Source of the DNA: Chloroflexota bacterium
Lineage (GTDB): Bacteria; Chloroflexota; UBA6077; FW602-bin22; CADDYW01
DNA: 64,000 bases
Direction of reading: 5' to 3'
Assembly (NCBI GenBank): GCA_021324795.1
Contig: JAJPIK010000112.1
Coordinates: 1-64,000 of the forward strand
Under the pieces are notes generated by a model. The model made no database searches, had not been told where the DNA came from, and saw nothing but the letters and a program-made list of their open reading frames with translations. Numbering within the stretch: position 1 is the first letter of the stretch; each line of letters starts with the position of its first letter. A program made the position numbers and the translations under genes. Below, one piece after another: positions 34,303 through 43,869 of the stretch.

Positions 34303-36960
34303 ATGGCAACTAAGTGGGTTTACTCTTTCCGCGAGGGGAACGGCGAGATGCGTGCCTTGCTTGGTGGCAAAGGTGCGGGCGCGGCGGAGATGACGCGCGC
34401 TGGTCTGCCGGTTCCTCCCGGATTTACAATCACCACGGAAGCCTGTAACGCTTATTATGCGGATGGCGAAAAGTTCCCACCGGGCATGTGGGACCAAGTA
34501 GTGGCGGCACTCCACGAGGTTGAACGCGAGACCGGCAAGAAGTTTGGAGATGCCTCGAATCCACTGCTTGTTTCGGTCCGCTCCGGCGCTCGCTTCTCAA
34601 TGCCGGGCATGATGGACACCGTTCTCAATCTCGGGCTGAATCCTCAAACGTTGCAAGGGCTGATTGCCCGGACCAACAACCCTCGTTTTGGCTACGACGC
34701 TTACCGCCGCTTCATTCAAATGTTCGGCAAGATCGTCCTCGACATTCCAGCCGAGAAGTTCGAGCACATTCTCGATCAGGAAAAGCAGCAAGTTGGTGCT
34801 AAGCTTGACACGGATCTGTCGGCCGAGGATCTGAAGCGAGTGGCCACCAAGTTCGCCGAACTGGTTCGCCAGGAAACGGGACACGAGTTTCCAACTGATC
34901 CTTGGGAGCAGCTTCGGCTGGCGATTCGGGCGGTATTCCGCTCCTGGAATAGCCCCCGCGCGATTGCCTACCGCGATTTCAACAAGATTCCTCACAATCT
35001 TGGCACGGCGGTCAACGTTCAGACGATGGTCTTCGGCAACATGGGATCGGATTCCGGAACTGGCGTTGCCTTCACCCGCAACCCGAACACCGGCGAGAAC
35101 GTCCTCTATGGCGAGTATCTGCCGAATGCCCAGGGCGAGGACGTCGTGGCCGGCATCCGGACGCCGCATCCAATCTCGGAGATGGCGAAGGAATGGCCCG
35201 CGGTTTACCAGGAGTTCAAGCGGTACGCCGACCTGCTCGAGCGGCATTACCGCGATATGCAGGATCTCGAGTTCACCGTCGAAAAGGGTAAACTGTACAT
35301 GCTGCAGACCCGTTCGGGTAAGCGCAGTGCCCAGGCGGCGGTGAAGATCGCGGTCGACATGGTTAAGGAAGGTCTGATCTCCAAGGAAGAGGCAGTCCAG
35401 CGAGTCGAGCCAGGTCAGGTCGAGCAGCTACTCCACCGACGGATCGATCCCTCGGCAAAGGTCACGGTGATTGCCAAGGGCCTCAACGCATCGCCCGGCG
35501 CGGCGAGTGGCAAGGCGGTCTTCGACGCTGATCGAGCGGTCGAGTGGTCGAAGAACGGCGAGAAAGTCATTCTGGTCCGGCCGGAGACGAGTCCGGACGA
35601 CGTGCACGGTATGATCGTCGCCCAGGGTATCCTCACCGCGCGCGGTGGCGCGACAAGTCACGCCGCCGTAGTTGCGCGGAGCATCGGTAAGCCTTGCGTC
35701 GCGGGCACTGAAGGGGTAAAGGTCGATCTCGATCACCGTCTGTTCAGCGCCGATGGGGTAGTGGTCAAGGAAGGCGACGTCATTTCGATCAATGGCAGCA
35801 CCGGTGAGGTGATTGAAGGTGCTGTGCCGATGATCGAGCCCGAACTGACCGGTGAGCTCCAAGCGCTACTCGATTATGCCGACTCGATTCGTCGCCTCCA
35901 AGTGTGGGCGAATGCCGATTACCCGCGCGACGCCGAGATCGCCCGCAAGAACGGTGCGCAAGGGATTGGACTTTGCCGAACCGAACATATGTTCTTCGAA
36001 ACTGATCGCTTGCCGATCATGCAAGAGATGATCCTGGCACGCGACGAGGAGACTCGGCAGAAGGCCTTGGATCGACTGCTGGTCTTCCAAAAGAACGATT
36101 TCGCCGGTATCTTCCGAGCGATGGACGGCCTGCCGGTCGTGATCCGCTTGCTTGACCCGCCGCTCCACGAGTTTCTGCCCAGCTATGAAGAGTTGTTGGT
36201 GGAAGTGACCGAGGCGCGCGCCAAGGGCGAGCACAACGCCAAAACTGAAGAGCGCGAGGCGCTGCTCAAGGAAGTAGCCCAGATGCGCGAGGCAAACCCG
36301 ATGCTTGGCTTGCGCGGCTGCCGCTTAGGCATCTTGTTCCCGCAGGTCAACGTGATGCAGGTCAAGGCGATCTTCCAGGCGGCGATCGAGGTCACCCGGG
36401 AGGGGCGCAAGGTCCATCCAGAGGTCATGATCCCCTTGGTTGGCCACGTTAATGAGCTCAAACTGGTCCGTGATCAACTTGTCCAGGTTGCCGACGAGGA
36501 ATTGGCCAAGGCGGAGATCAGGATCCCTTACAAGATCGGGACGATGATCGAGGTGCCACGCGCCGCTTTGACAGCGGACCAGATTGCCGAGCACGCCGAG
36601 TTCTTCAGCTTCGGCACGAACGATCTGACCCAGACGACGTTCGCGATCAGCCGCGATGACGCCGAGGGAAAGTTCTTGTTGCAGTATGTCAGCAAGAAGA
36701 TCCTGCCGGACAATCCGTTCCAGGTGCTGGATCGGGCGGGGGTTGGCAAGCTGATGAAGCTCGCGGTCGAGGCCGGCCGCGAGACTCGGCCAAGTATCGA
36801 GCTCGGCATCTGCGGCGAGCACGGCGGCGAGCCGAGCTCGATTGAATTCTGCCATCAGCTTGGCTTGAACTACGTGAGCGCGTCGCCATTCCGCGTGCCG
36901 GTAGCGCGTCTCGCGGCAGCCCAGGCGGCTCTCGGCTCGCTGGTTCCAGCCGGACGATAG
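34303..36960 (+). CDS. ppdK: pyruvate, phosphate dikinase
   Basis: An 885-residue cytosolic enzyme that interconverts pyruvate, ATP and Pi with phosphoenolpyruvate, AMP and PPi. The N-terminal ATP-grasp part is MATKWVYSFREGNGEMRALLG. The swivelling phosphohistidine domain carries GGATSHAAVVARSIGKPCVAG near residue 450. The C-terminal PEP barrel carries GLCRTEHMFFE, FSFGTNDLTQTTF and ELGICGEHGGEP. ATG 34303 is chosen because the protein then matches the family length. AGGAGG lies 14 bases upstream, a long spacing. The frame extends to 34153, but that part contains the promoter. Confidence 0.96.
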   Translation: MATKWVYSFREGNGEMRALLGGKGAGAAEMTRAGLPVPPGFTITTEACNAYYADGEKFPPGMWDQVVAALHEVERETGKKFGDASNPLLVSVRSGARFSMPGMMDTVLNLGLNPQTLQGLIARTNNPRFGYDAYRRFIQMFGKIVLDIPAEKFEHILDQEKQQVGAKLDTDLSAEDLKRVATKFAELVRQETGHEFPTDPWEQLRLAIRAVFRSWNSPRAIAYRDFNKIPHNLGTAVNVQTMVFGNMGSDSGTGVAFTRNPNTGENVLYGEYLPNAQGEDVVAGIRTPHPISEMAKEWPAVYQEFKRYADLLERHYRDMQDLEFTVEKGKLYMLQTRSGKRSAQAAVKIAVDMVKEGLISKEEAVQRVEPGQVEQLLHRRIDPSAKVTVIAKGLNASPGAASGKAVFDADRAVEWSKNGEKVILVRPETSPDDVHGMIVAQGILTARGGATSHAAVVARSIGKPCVAGTEGVKVDLDHRLFSADGVVVKEGDVISINGSTGEVIEGAVPMIEPELTGELQALLDYADSIRRLQVWANADYPRDAEIARKNGAQGIGLCRTEHMFFETDRLPIMQEMILARDEETRQKALDRLLVFQKNDFAGIFRAMDGLPVVIRLLDPPLHEFLPSYEELLVEVTEARAKGEHNAKTEEREALLKEVAQMREANPMLGLRGCRLGILFPQVNVMQVKAIFQAAIEVTREGRKVHPEVMIPLVGHVNELKLVRDQLVQVADEELAKAEIRIPYKIGTMIEVPRAALTADQIAEHAEFFSFGTNDLTQTTFAISRDDAEGKFLLQYVSKKILPDNPFQVLDRAGVGKLMKLAVEAGRETRPSIELGICGEHGGEPSSIEFCHQLGLNYVSASPFRVPVARLAAAQAALGSLVPAGR

Positions 36961-36972
36961 CGGCATAGCCCG

Positions 36973-37917
36973 GTGCGGTGGCTTCCGCGCCTCTTCTGGC
37001 CAGTTTGGTTGATGATCATTGGCGTCGTGCTGATGGTGCCGGGCACTATCAGCACGATTGCCGTGCTTGGCGTCCGCCAGCCTCGATTAACCCAGCTCGT
37101 CGCCTCCGGCCACGCTGCGACGGTGGCGTTACTTGGGCTCGCGATCGTCGGCGCGGTCGTGCTCGCGATCGGTATGATCCTCGATGTGATGATTCCGGCA
37201 TTTTCTCCGACGCTCGCTAGGGAGTACTATGGCAGCTTCTGGACGGTTATCGCTAGCTTTGGCACGGCGGTGCTGGTCGCTAATCTGCTCACCTTGCCCT
37301 ACGTGCTGGTCGAAGCTGCGCGTCAACCGGGAGTGCCGATCACGCTTACCCCGGGCGGACTGGTTCTTTCGGTGCTGACACTAGATGGCTGCTTGGTCGG
37401 GGTCGTCTTCCTCCGCATTATTCATCCCCACGTTTTGTCCTGGCAAGACCTAGGCTTGACCCTGGCAAACTTTTGGAACATGGTGCGCTTAGGGGGCGGC
37501 GTGGGAGTCGTCGTGATTCTCGGCAGCGCTGCGCTCGAGGCTGCCCTGCGTGCCGTTGGCATCCAACAGACTCAAGAGCAGATGTTTACCGGGATCGTGG
37601 GAGCGCCGCTCGGACAATTCCTGGGCGTTCTACTGGCCGGGGCGGTGATCGCCCCGATTTGTGAGGAGATCTTCTTCCGCGGCTTTGTCTTCACTGTCGT
37701 TTGGCGAACTCACGGTCAAGTCGCTGCCTTTATCGTCAGCGCGGTTCTTTTTGCGATTGCCCACCTCAACCTACAGGCCTTTGTCCCGATTCTGTTTATT
37801 GCCGTCATCTTCGCCTACGTCTATTCGCGAACCGGCAGTCTCGTGCCGTCGATGGTCGCCCATGGCATGAACAACGCCCTAGCGCTCATCGCCCTCTATG
37901 TCAGTCATCCACATTGA
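36973..37917 (+). CDS. CPBP family intramembrane metalloprotease
   Basis: A 314-residue multi-pass membrane protein with about eight helices. The C-terminal third has the CPBP (Abi/Rce1-like) motifs: the Glu-Glu and Arg of ICEEIFFRGFVFTVVW, His in FAIAHLNLQAF, and VAHGMNNALAL. Such proteins cleave within the membrane or act in bacteriocin immunity; the target here is unknown. GTG 36973 starts 12 bases after ppdK, so the two may be co-transcribed. Confidence 0.85.
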   Translation: MRWLPRLFWPVWLMIIGVVLMVPGTISTIAVLGVRQPRLTQLVASGHAATVALLGLAIVGAVVLAIGMILDVMIPAFSPTLAREYYGSFWTVIASFGTAVLVANLLTLPYVLVEAARQPGVPITLTPGGLVLSVLTLDGCLVGVVFLRIIHPHVLSWQDLGLTLANFWNMVRLGGGVGVVVILGSAALEAALRAVGIQQTQEQMFTGIVGAPLGQFLGVLLAGAVIAPICEEIFFRGFVFTVVWRTHGQVAAFIVSAVLFAIAHLNLQAFVPILFIAVIFAYVYSRTGSLVPSMVAHGMNNALALIALYVSHPH

Positions 37918-37922
37918 GACGC

Positions 37923-37952
37923 GGCTGCCTCGGCCGCGCTCCCGATCCGCTA
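37923..37952 (+). repeat. 30-base repeat shared with 58127-58156
   Basis: This 30-mer (beginning GGCTGCCTCGGCCGCGCTCC) matches 58127-58156 at 27 of 30 bases by direct comparison. Here it directly follows the CPBP stop codon in the 162-base gap before dnaG. No gene or clear promoter was found in that gap. Confidence 0.6.
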
Positions 37953-38079
37953 ACTCTCGTCTGATTGGTTCAATCCTTGTGAGGTTTTATCTTTCAACTT
38001 TCATCGCCATGCTGTAGAGTCAAACAAACGTCAAAAGTTCAGGCGGGCAATCGATGAGAATAACCGGATCGAAGTTGCC

Positions 38080-39975
38080 GTGAGTCCAAGTCAAGATCCC
38101 ATTGCCGAGATTAAAGCCCGGCTCGACGTCGTCGAGGTCATTGGTCGGAAAGTCACCTTGAAGAAGTCCGGACAGACGTTCAAAGGGCTGTGTCCGTTCC
38201 ATTCCGAAAAGACGCCGTCGTTCATCGTCTTTCCAGACAAAGGAAATTATCACTGCTTTGGCTGTGGTGCGAATGGAGATGTCTTCAGCTTCGTGATGAA
38301 GACGGAGAACGTCGACTTTCCGGAAGCGCTGCGCCAGTTGGCGGCCCAGGCTGGCGTTGAGCTCAAGGCGAAGGCCAGCACTGCCGAGGCCGATCGTCGT
38401 CGCGACCAATTGATCGCGGTGCTCGAGCAGGCGACGCTATACTTTCAGCAGGCATTGCGGCGTTCTGATGGTCAAGCCGCGCGCGATTATCTCACTAGCC
38501 GCGGCATCAATGCGGAGACAGTCGATCGGTTTCGCTTGGGCTGGGCGTCGGACAGTTGGGATGGACTGTTCAAGTATTTGTCGGGCAAAGGGGTCAGTCC
38601 CGATCTGATCGTCGCGGCAGGACTGGCGGCCGGACGCGAATCGGGCGGTTTTTACGATCGCTTTCGCGGGCGGGTGATCTTTCCGATCAGTTCGGAACGC
38701 GGTGAGGTGGTAGGATTCGGCGGGCGGACATTGAGCGATAGCCAGCCAAAGTACCTGAATTCGCCGGAGACCGAGCTGTTTGACAAAGGCAGCACTCTCT
38801 ATGGTATTGACCAGGCGAAGGCGGCGATTCGTACTGCGCAACGCGTGATCATTGTCGAGGGTTACGTTGACGTTTTAATTGCCCACCAAAGTGGTATTAG
38901 AGAAGTAGTGGCATCGCTGGGGACCGCCTTGACCGAGCGGCAGGTTGGAATTCTGAAGCGGCTAACCCGAACCGTGGTGCTGGCCCTCGATTCTGACGCG
39001 GCGGGCGACGAGGCGGTGTTGCGAGGGTTGGAGGTCGCGCGTCACGTCTATTCTGACGCGACGGTCGCCGTGCCGCTTCCGCAGGGACTGGTCCGTTTGG
39101 AGAGTCGCTTGGGGGCAGATATTATGATCGCGGCGCTGCCCCGCGGCCGGGATCCCGATGAGATCATCCGTGAGGACGTGGATGCCTGGCGTCAGATCGT
39201 CGACCACGCCCGTCCGGTCGTGGACTTCTACTTTGACGTCGTCCTAGGGAGGACCGATTTAACGTCGCCGAAAGGCGCAGCGGCGGCTGTGCACCAGCTC
39301 TTGCCGATTATCGGCGACGTGCGCGACTCGATGCAGCAAGCGGTGTATCTGCGGCGACTATCTGACCGGGTACAGATTGCCGAGCCGCTGCTGGTCTCTG
39401 AGTTAGCCCGGATGCGGCTCGCGGCAAAACCACGCGGCGATCGGGTGCCGAGCGAGGAGCCACGCCAGCCGAGACGCCGCTCGACGCTGGACGAATACGT
39501 CATTGGCCTGTTACTGTTGTATCCAGCTCAGGCGAGGCCGTTTCTCGACGAGCTCGGCGAAACTGATTGGGAGCTCGTCGAAAGCCAGGAGGTTTATCGA
39601 GAGATCTGTCGTCAGGTCGAGGATGGCCGGTTACCGGACCGGGCGCTTCTGTCCGCGACACTCGCTGAACCGATCGCGGCCTGGTTGGAAGCAGTGCTTG
39701 ATCGCGAAGGGGAGCGTCCCCAGCTTGACGAGCGCGCGGTGCGCCACGAGCAAGAACGCTGTCTGAGAGACTTGCGGCGGCGTCAGCACCGCGCTCGCTT
39801 GCAGCAATTGGCTGTGCACTTGCGTGACCTCGAAGCGGTTGGTGACCAGGAAGCCACGACCGACCTGCACCGTCGGGCCGAGCGCGAGCTCACCCAGCTC
39901 GAAGCCGATGAACGCATGAGCCGACTTGCATTTCACTGGTCACGGACATTACCATTTCGCGATGAGAGTCGGTAG
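38080..39975 (+). CDS. dnaG: DNA primase
   Basis: A 631-residue replication primase. The N-terminal zinc-binding domain is CPFHSEKTPSF...YHCFGCGANGDV (CHC2 type, residues about 38-66). The TOPRIM core has VIIVEGYVDVLIA and the acidic DSDAAGDE. A C-terminal helical region (about 440-630) for helicase contact is present. GTG 38080 has only a weak ribosome site. It is followed 82 bases on by rpoD, the common primase-sigma pairing. Confidence 0.96.
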   Translation: MSPSQDPIAEIKARLDVVEVIGRKVTLKKSGQTFKGLCPFHSEKTPSFIVFPDKGNYHCFGCGANGDVFSFVMKTENVDFPEALRQLAAQAGVELKAKASTAEADRRRDQLIAVLEQATLYFQQALRRSDGQAARDYLTSRGINAETVDRFRLGWASDSWDGLFKYLSGKGVSPDLIVAAGLAAGRESGGFYDRFRGRVIFPISSERGEVVGFGGRTLSDSQPKYLNSPETELFDKGSTLYGIDQAKAAIRTAQRVIIVEGYVDVLIAHQSGIREVVASLGTALTERQVGILKRLTRTVVLALDSDAAGDEAVLRGLEVARHVYSDATVAVPLPQGLVRLESRLGADIMIAALPRGRDPDEIIREDVDAWRQIVDHARPVVDFYFDVVLGRTDLTSPKGAAAAVHQLLPIIGDVRDSMQQAVYLRRLSDRVQIAEPLLVSELARMRLAAKPRGDRVPSEEPRQPRRRSTLDEYVIGLLLLYPAQARPFLDELGETDWELVESQEVYREICRQVEDGRLPDRALLSATLAEPIAAWLEAVLDREGERPQLDERAVRHEQERCLRDLRRRQHRARLQQLAVHLRDLEAVGDQEATTDLHRRAERELTQLEADERMSRLAFHWSRTLPFRDESR

Positions 39976-40057
39976 AAATTTTGGATTGTTCTGGATCATT
40001 ATTCCGTTCATTCCCTTTTCGCATTCGCTTTCCCACGCATTGGGAGGAGGACCATAG

Positions 40058-41302
40058 GTGATCGACCCCGAGACGATGGATCGGCCCGACGAAGCCGTCA
40101 GCCAGACGGCCGGTCTGGTCTCACACGGTACGAAGCGCAGTCGTCGGAAAACCGAAAGACGCGCGCACATTGAAACGCCGGTGAAAGCCGCCGAGCCGAT
40201 CGAGATCGAGCCCGCCGTGGCGTCGGAGGAACCTCCGGTGGATCCGGAGGAGCCGGATCTGCTCGACGAAGGTGAGGAAGAGGCACCGGATGCGTGGGAA
40301 GCGATTGAGCCCGAGGCGCAAGATCTACGTGACGAGCCGGAAGTCGAGATAGAGATCGAACCGGTCGTCGATTTGGGGCACGAAGTCATCGATGATCCGG
40401 TTCGGATGTACCTGCGCGAGATCGGTCGGGTTCCCTTGCTGACTGCCAAAGAGGAAGTCGAGCTAGCCCAGCAGATGGAAGCAGGAAAGGAAGCTCTCTT
40501 CCGCCGCATGGATCTGGCTAAGCGAGGCTTGCTGGATCCGGAGACCGATCGAGAGCTGTATCAGCAGATTGAGCTAGGCGAGCGGGCGCGTCGTCGCCTG
40601 GCCGAATCAAACCTCCGGTTGGTGGTCAGCGTCGCTAAGAAGTACATCGGCCGTGGCATGTCCCTGCTGGACCTGATTCAGGAAGGAAACATTGGGCTCA
40701 TCCGAGCGGTCGAGAAGTTCGATTACCACAAGGGCTACAAATTTTCAACCTACGCGACCTGGTGGATCCGTCAGGCGATCACCCGGGCGATCGCTGATCA
40801 AGCGCGGACGATCCGCATTCCGGTGCACATGGTCGAAACAATCAACAAGCTGATCCGAATCTCGCGTCGTCTCTTGCAAGAGCTAGGGCGCGAGCCAACG
40901 CCGGAAGAGATCGCCCGCGAGATGGAAATTCCGGCCGACAAGGTGCGCGAGATCCTGAAAGTTTCCCAGGAGCCAGTCTCACTCGAGACGCCGGTCGGCG
41001 AAGAGGACGATAGCCACCTGGGCGACTTCATTCCCGACGACGCCACTCTGGGCCCCTCGGAGGCGGCCTCGTTCCAGCTCCTGAAAGAACAGGTCGAAGA
41101 CGTGCTCGCCTCGCTGACTGGTCGCGAGCGTCGTGTCCTGCAGCTCCGTTTCGGCCTCGACGACGGCCGCAGCCGCACCCTTGAGGAGGTCGGCAAAGAA
41201 TTCGGCGTGACCCGCGAGCGGATCCGCCAGATCGAAGCCAAGGCCCTGCGCAAGCTGCGGCACCCGAGTCGCAGCAAGAAGCTAAAGGATTACCTGGAAT
41301 AA
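40058..41302 (+). CDS. rpoD: RNA polymerase primary sigma factor
   Basis: A 414-residue sigma-70 family protein. An acidic, low-complexity N-terminal part (about 1-105, rich in Glu and Pro) is followed by region 1.2 ([20 protein letters not shown]). Regions 2.1-2.4 come next ([40 protein letters not shown]). Region 3 follows, then region 4.2 ([20 protein letters not shown]). The intact 4.2 end and region 1.2 mark it as the housekeeping group. GTG 40058 follows GGAGGAGG at 7 bases. Confidence 0.96.
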   Translation: MIDPETMDRPDEAVSQTAGLVSHGTKRSRRKTERRAHIETPVKAAEPIEIEPAVASEEPPVDPEEPDLLDEGEEEAPDAWEAIEPEAQDLRDEPEVEIEIEPVVDLGHEVIDDPVRMYLREIGRVPLLTAKEEVELAQQMEAGKEALFRRMDLAKRGLLDPETDRELYQQIELGERARRRLAESNLRLVVSVAKKYIGRGMSLLDLIQEGNIGLIRAVEKFDYHKGYKFSTYATWWIRQAITRAIADQARTIRIPVHMVETINKLIRISRRLLQELGREPTPEEIAREMEIPADKVREILKVSQEPVSLETPVGEEDDSHLGDFIPDDATLGPSEAASFQLLKEQVEDVLASLTGRERRVLQLRFGLDDGRSRTLEEVGKEFGVTRERIRQIEAKALRKLRHPSRSKKLKDYLE

Positions 41303-41319
41303 AAATGACTCCCCGTCCT

Positions 41320-41356
41320 GTTCCCTCTTCCTCTGAGAGAGGGGCAGGGTGCGGGC
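41320..41356 (-). repeat. dispersed repeat, copy E (short)
   Basis: TTCCCTCTTCCTCTGAGAGA with GGGGCAGGGTGCGGGCT is the reverse form of the family. It lies just after rpoD in the 275-base gap 41303-41577. The gap also holds a small hairpin (CCTTGG-TTAG-CCAAGG, 41525-41540) and no recognisable gene. Confidence 0.55.
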
Positions 41357-41577
41357 TAGTGCTCGATTGCACAGCAAGTGCTCCTGTGGTCAGAACGGAC
41401 AGGCGTCGAGCCGGGACGCCGACCTCATCTGGGCCTTCCTATTCCTCACTTCCCCTACCTATCAGGTGCTTTGGTCCGTTTCTTGCTCAGGTAGCCCATT
41501 CATGCTTTCGTCGTTTGGCGTGGTCCTTGGTTAGCCAAGGCTGGGCTGGCGATCGAGTCTGGCAGCAGGTGAACGAG

Positions 41578-42171
41578 ATGCGCAACTTGGAACCGGGATT
41601 CAAAGTGGTTGGATCCGATGGCAAAGAGATCGGGACGATCGCGAACTGCGGTCGCGATTACTGCGAAGTGAATACCGGAGTCCTCGGCTTGGGGCATCCG
41701 GTCTACGTTCCGATGGAAGCGGTGCGCGATACTGAAGGGAATACCGTCTACCTGAACGTGCCCAGTGATCAGCTTGACGAGAAGAATTGGCAGCAACCGC
41801 CAGAAGGAGTGGAAGGCACGTGCCACCCCGCGCAAGCTGGACAGCCGGCGGAGCAAGGAGTCACCTACGCGGGCACGATACCGGCCGCTCCTCTGCCGAC
41901 GGCACCGACCGCCGAGCCAACGGAAGTGGCGCCCCAACCTCCGACGTTCAACCTGCAGACGATTCAACGCGGTTGGCCGGTATTCTGCTCCGATGGCAAG
42001 CAGGTGGGGACGGTTGCCGACGTCCGTCCGGATTCGCTCGTGATGAGCCGCGGCTGGTTTATCTTCCAGCACAAGGTCATGGTGCCTCGAGATGCGGTCA
42101 GTCGGGTCGAGAACGACCGCGTCTATCTGAACGTTGGCTGCAACACCGTCAATCGTTTCCGATCGGTCTGA
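41578..42171 (+). CDS. two-domain PRC-barrel-like protein
   Basis: A 197-residue protein. Two related beta-barrel halves are joined by a Pro/Ala/Thr-rich linker (about residues 85-120). Half one has GFKVVGSDGKEIGTIANC with VYVPMEAVRDTEGNTVYLNV. Half two has GWPVFCSDGKQVGTVADV with VMVPRDAVSRVENDRVYLNV. The pattern fits PRC-barrel/DUF2171 domains, which bind RNA, pigment complexes or other proteins. ATG 41578 follows AGGTG; the frame is open back to 41305, but that part spans a repeat. The role is unknown. Confidence 0.75.
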   Translation: MRNLEPGFKVVGSDGKEIGTIANCGRDYCEVNTGVLGLGHPVYVPMEAVRDTEGNTVYLNVPSDQLDEKNWQQPPEGVEGTCHPAQAGQPAEQGVTYAGTIPAAPLPTAPTAEPTEVAPQPPTFNLQTIQRGWPVFCSDGKQVGTVADVRPDSLVMSRGWFIFQHKVMVPRDAVSRVENDRVYLNVGCNTVNRFRSV

Positions 42172-42239
42172 GCGAATGGATCGCCTAGCTCGGGGGGCGA
42201 TTTGCGGAATGGCGCGAATTATCATAGACTGATAGCTAC

Positions 42240-42271
42240 GGGTGCACCGAGCGGTGCACCCAAATGTTTTT
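42240..42271 (+). terminator. intrinsic terminator after the PRC-barrel gene
   Basis: GGGTGCACC (42240-42248) and GGTGCACCC (42253-42261) form a perfect 9-bp stem with loop GAGC, followed by AAATGTTTTT. It ends the PRC-barrel (and perhaps rpoD) transcript. Confidence 0.85.
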
Positions 42272-42296
42272 AGCTCCCTGACCGGGCAAATGGCGG

Positions 42297-43751
42297 ATGA
42301 TCGACCTCGAATCGCATAGCCACACCCAGGGCCGATATCAGGCAGACAAGCGTGCCGCGGCGATTATCTCGATTGTCGCGGTTGTTTCACTTGGCTTGGC
42401 GAAGCTCGTCATCGGTCTGCTGACCGGAAGTCTTGGCCTGATCGCCGACTCGATTCATTCCGGAGTTGACTTTGTCTCGGCTTTGCTCACGCTGTTGGCG
42501 GTCCACTGGGCGGATCGACCTCCAGACGGGGATCATCCCTACGGCCACGGTCGGGCTGAGAACCTCGCGGCCTTTGTCGAAGTGCTGTTGCTGATCGGCA
42601 GCGCGCTCTGGCTTGCCTACGAGGCGATCCGGCGGATTCTCCTCGGTGAGAGCGGCGTCAATCCCGCGCCGCTTGCCTTTCTGGTCTTGCTGCTTTCGAT
42701 AGGTGTGAGCCTTTGGCGGTCACGCGCGATGACGCGCATCGCCAATCATCACGGCAGCGCGGCGCTGGCGGCGGCGGCTCTGGATTTCCGCATGGACGTC
42801 TGGAGTTCAGGTGTCGTCCTGGCCGGCTTGGCGATCGAGCTGGTCGGGCGACGGATTGGACTGCCGAGCGTTTTCGTGGTGGCCGACGCCCTCGCTGGCC
42901 TGATCGTCGCTGGCCTGGTCATCGTCACGGCGGGACGCTTGGCCAGAGAAACGATCGATGCCCTGGTCGACCGATCGCCGCTCGACATTGCCGCGCGGAT
43001 GTCCGAAGCGGTAGCCATGGTGACGGGAGTACTCGAAGTACGCCGCGTGCGGCTGCGTCAGGTTGGCGGCGGCTATTTTGCCGACGTCGTCGCGATCGCA
43101 CCGCGGACAATTACCTTACCAGAGTCTCACGAGCTTGCTGAGAAGATCGAGCGCGCGGTCTTGGGCGTGGAGCCGCGGACCGACGTCGTGATACACCTGG
43201 AGCCCGGGGTGGGCGAAGCCGAGACGATTGTCGACAAAGTTCACCTGACCGCGCGCGAGTTGGGAGTACGGGTACACGACGTTCAGGTACGTCAGGTTCA
43301 TGGTCGACTTGACGTCAATCTTCACGTCGAGGTGAGACCATCGTTATCCTTGGAAAACGCGCATAAGCTGGCGAGTGAGCTCGAGCGACGTATTGCCGCG
43401 GCCAGCTCACGAATTCGACAGGTGAATACCCACCTCGAAATCGAGTCGCCGGAGCTCGCACGTCGGGTTGACGTCACGCATCACGAGGGTGCACTCGTCC
43501 GACAGATCAAAGCGGTCTCAACCGAAATAATTGGACCGGAGGGATGCCACGACGTGCGGATCTACCGTCCGGTCGGTCGCGGCCGAGAACGCGACGTCGT
43601 CCTCCACTGTGTCTTCTCGCCAGCGATACCGGTGGGTGAAGCCCACCAGCAAGCCGAGCATTTGGAGCGTGCGTTGCGGGCCAGGCTACCGAGTCTCGGA
43701 AGTGTGCTCGTCCACGTCGAGCCCGCGAGCGGCGCCAATGGCGTGACGTAG
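42297..43751 (+). CDS. CDF cation efflux protein with three cytosolic domains
   Basis: A 484-residue membrane protein. Six helices occupy residues about 20-215, with metal-site segments GLIADSIHSGVDF, HPYGHGRAENLAAF and ALDFRMDVWSS. The protein is a divalent-metal/proton exchanger by family; the metal is unknown. Usual members have one C-terminal ferredoxin-like dimerisation domain and about 300 residues. Here three similar blocks can be seen. Their ends are VVIHLEP (about residue 305), VNTHLEIES (about 385) and VLVHVEPAS (about 478), each preceded by a SHELAEKIERA-type helix. ATG 42297 follows GGCGG. Confidence 0.88.
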   Translation: MIDLESHSHTQGRYQADKRAAAIISIVAVVSLGLAKLVIGLLTGSLGLIADSIHSGVDFVSALLTLLAVHWADRPPDGDHPYGHGRAENLAAFVEVLLLIGSALWLAYEAIRRILLGESGVNPAPLAFLVLLLSIGVSLWRSRAMTRIANHHGSAALAAAALDFRMDVWSSGVVLAGLAIELVGRRIGLPSVFVVADALAGLIVAGLVIVTAGRLARETIDALVDRSPLDIAARMSEAVAMVTGVLEVRRVRLRQVGGGYFADVVAIAPRTITLPESHELAEKIERAVLGVEPRTDVVIHLEPGVGEAETIVDKVHLTARELGVRVHDVQVRQVHGRLDVNLHVEVRPSLSLENAHKLASELERRIAAASSRIRQVNTHLEIESPELARRVDVTHHEGALVRQIKAVSTEIIGPEGCHDVRIYRPVGRGRERDVVLHCVFSPAIPVGEAHQQAEHLERALRARLPSLGSVLVHVEPASGANGVT

Positions 43752-43757
43752 TATAAT
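43752..43757 (+). promoter_or_regulatory. possible -10 element upstream of the LarA-like gene
   Basis: A perfect TATAAT lies right after the CDF stop and 112 bases before the next start, but no -35 hexamer is visible. It is a tentative promoter. Confidence 0.3.
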
Positions 43758-43869
43758 CACGGTATTGCGTCGATGCATTCGCGTTACCTGTTCCTGCTTA
43801 TACCAGCCAGGCCAGAGAGCACTGGAAAGTCGCGAATGAAATGAGTCTCTTCGACGCGGGAGGTTGCTC

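Noticed and set aside
41305-41577. Upstream extension of the PRC-barrel protein
   Set aside because: It starts in a dispersed repeat, lacks domain features, and ATG 41578 has a ribosome site.
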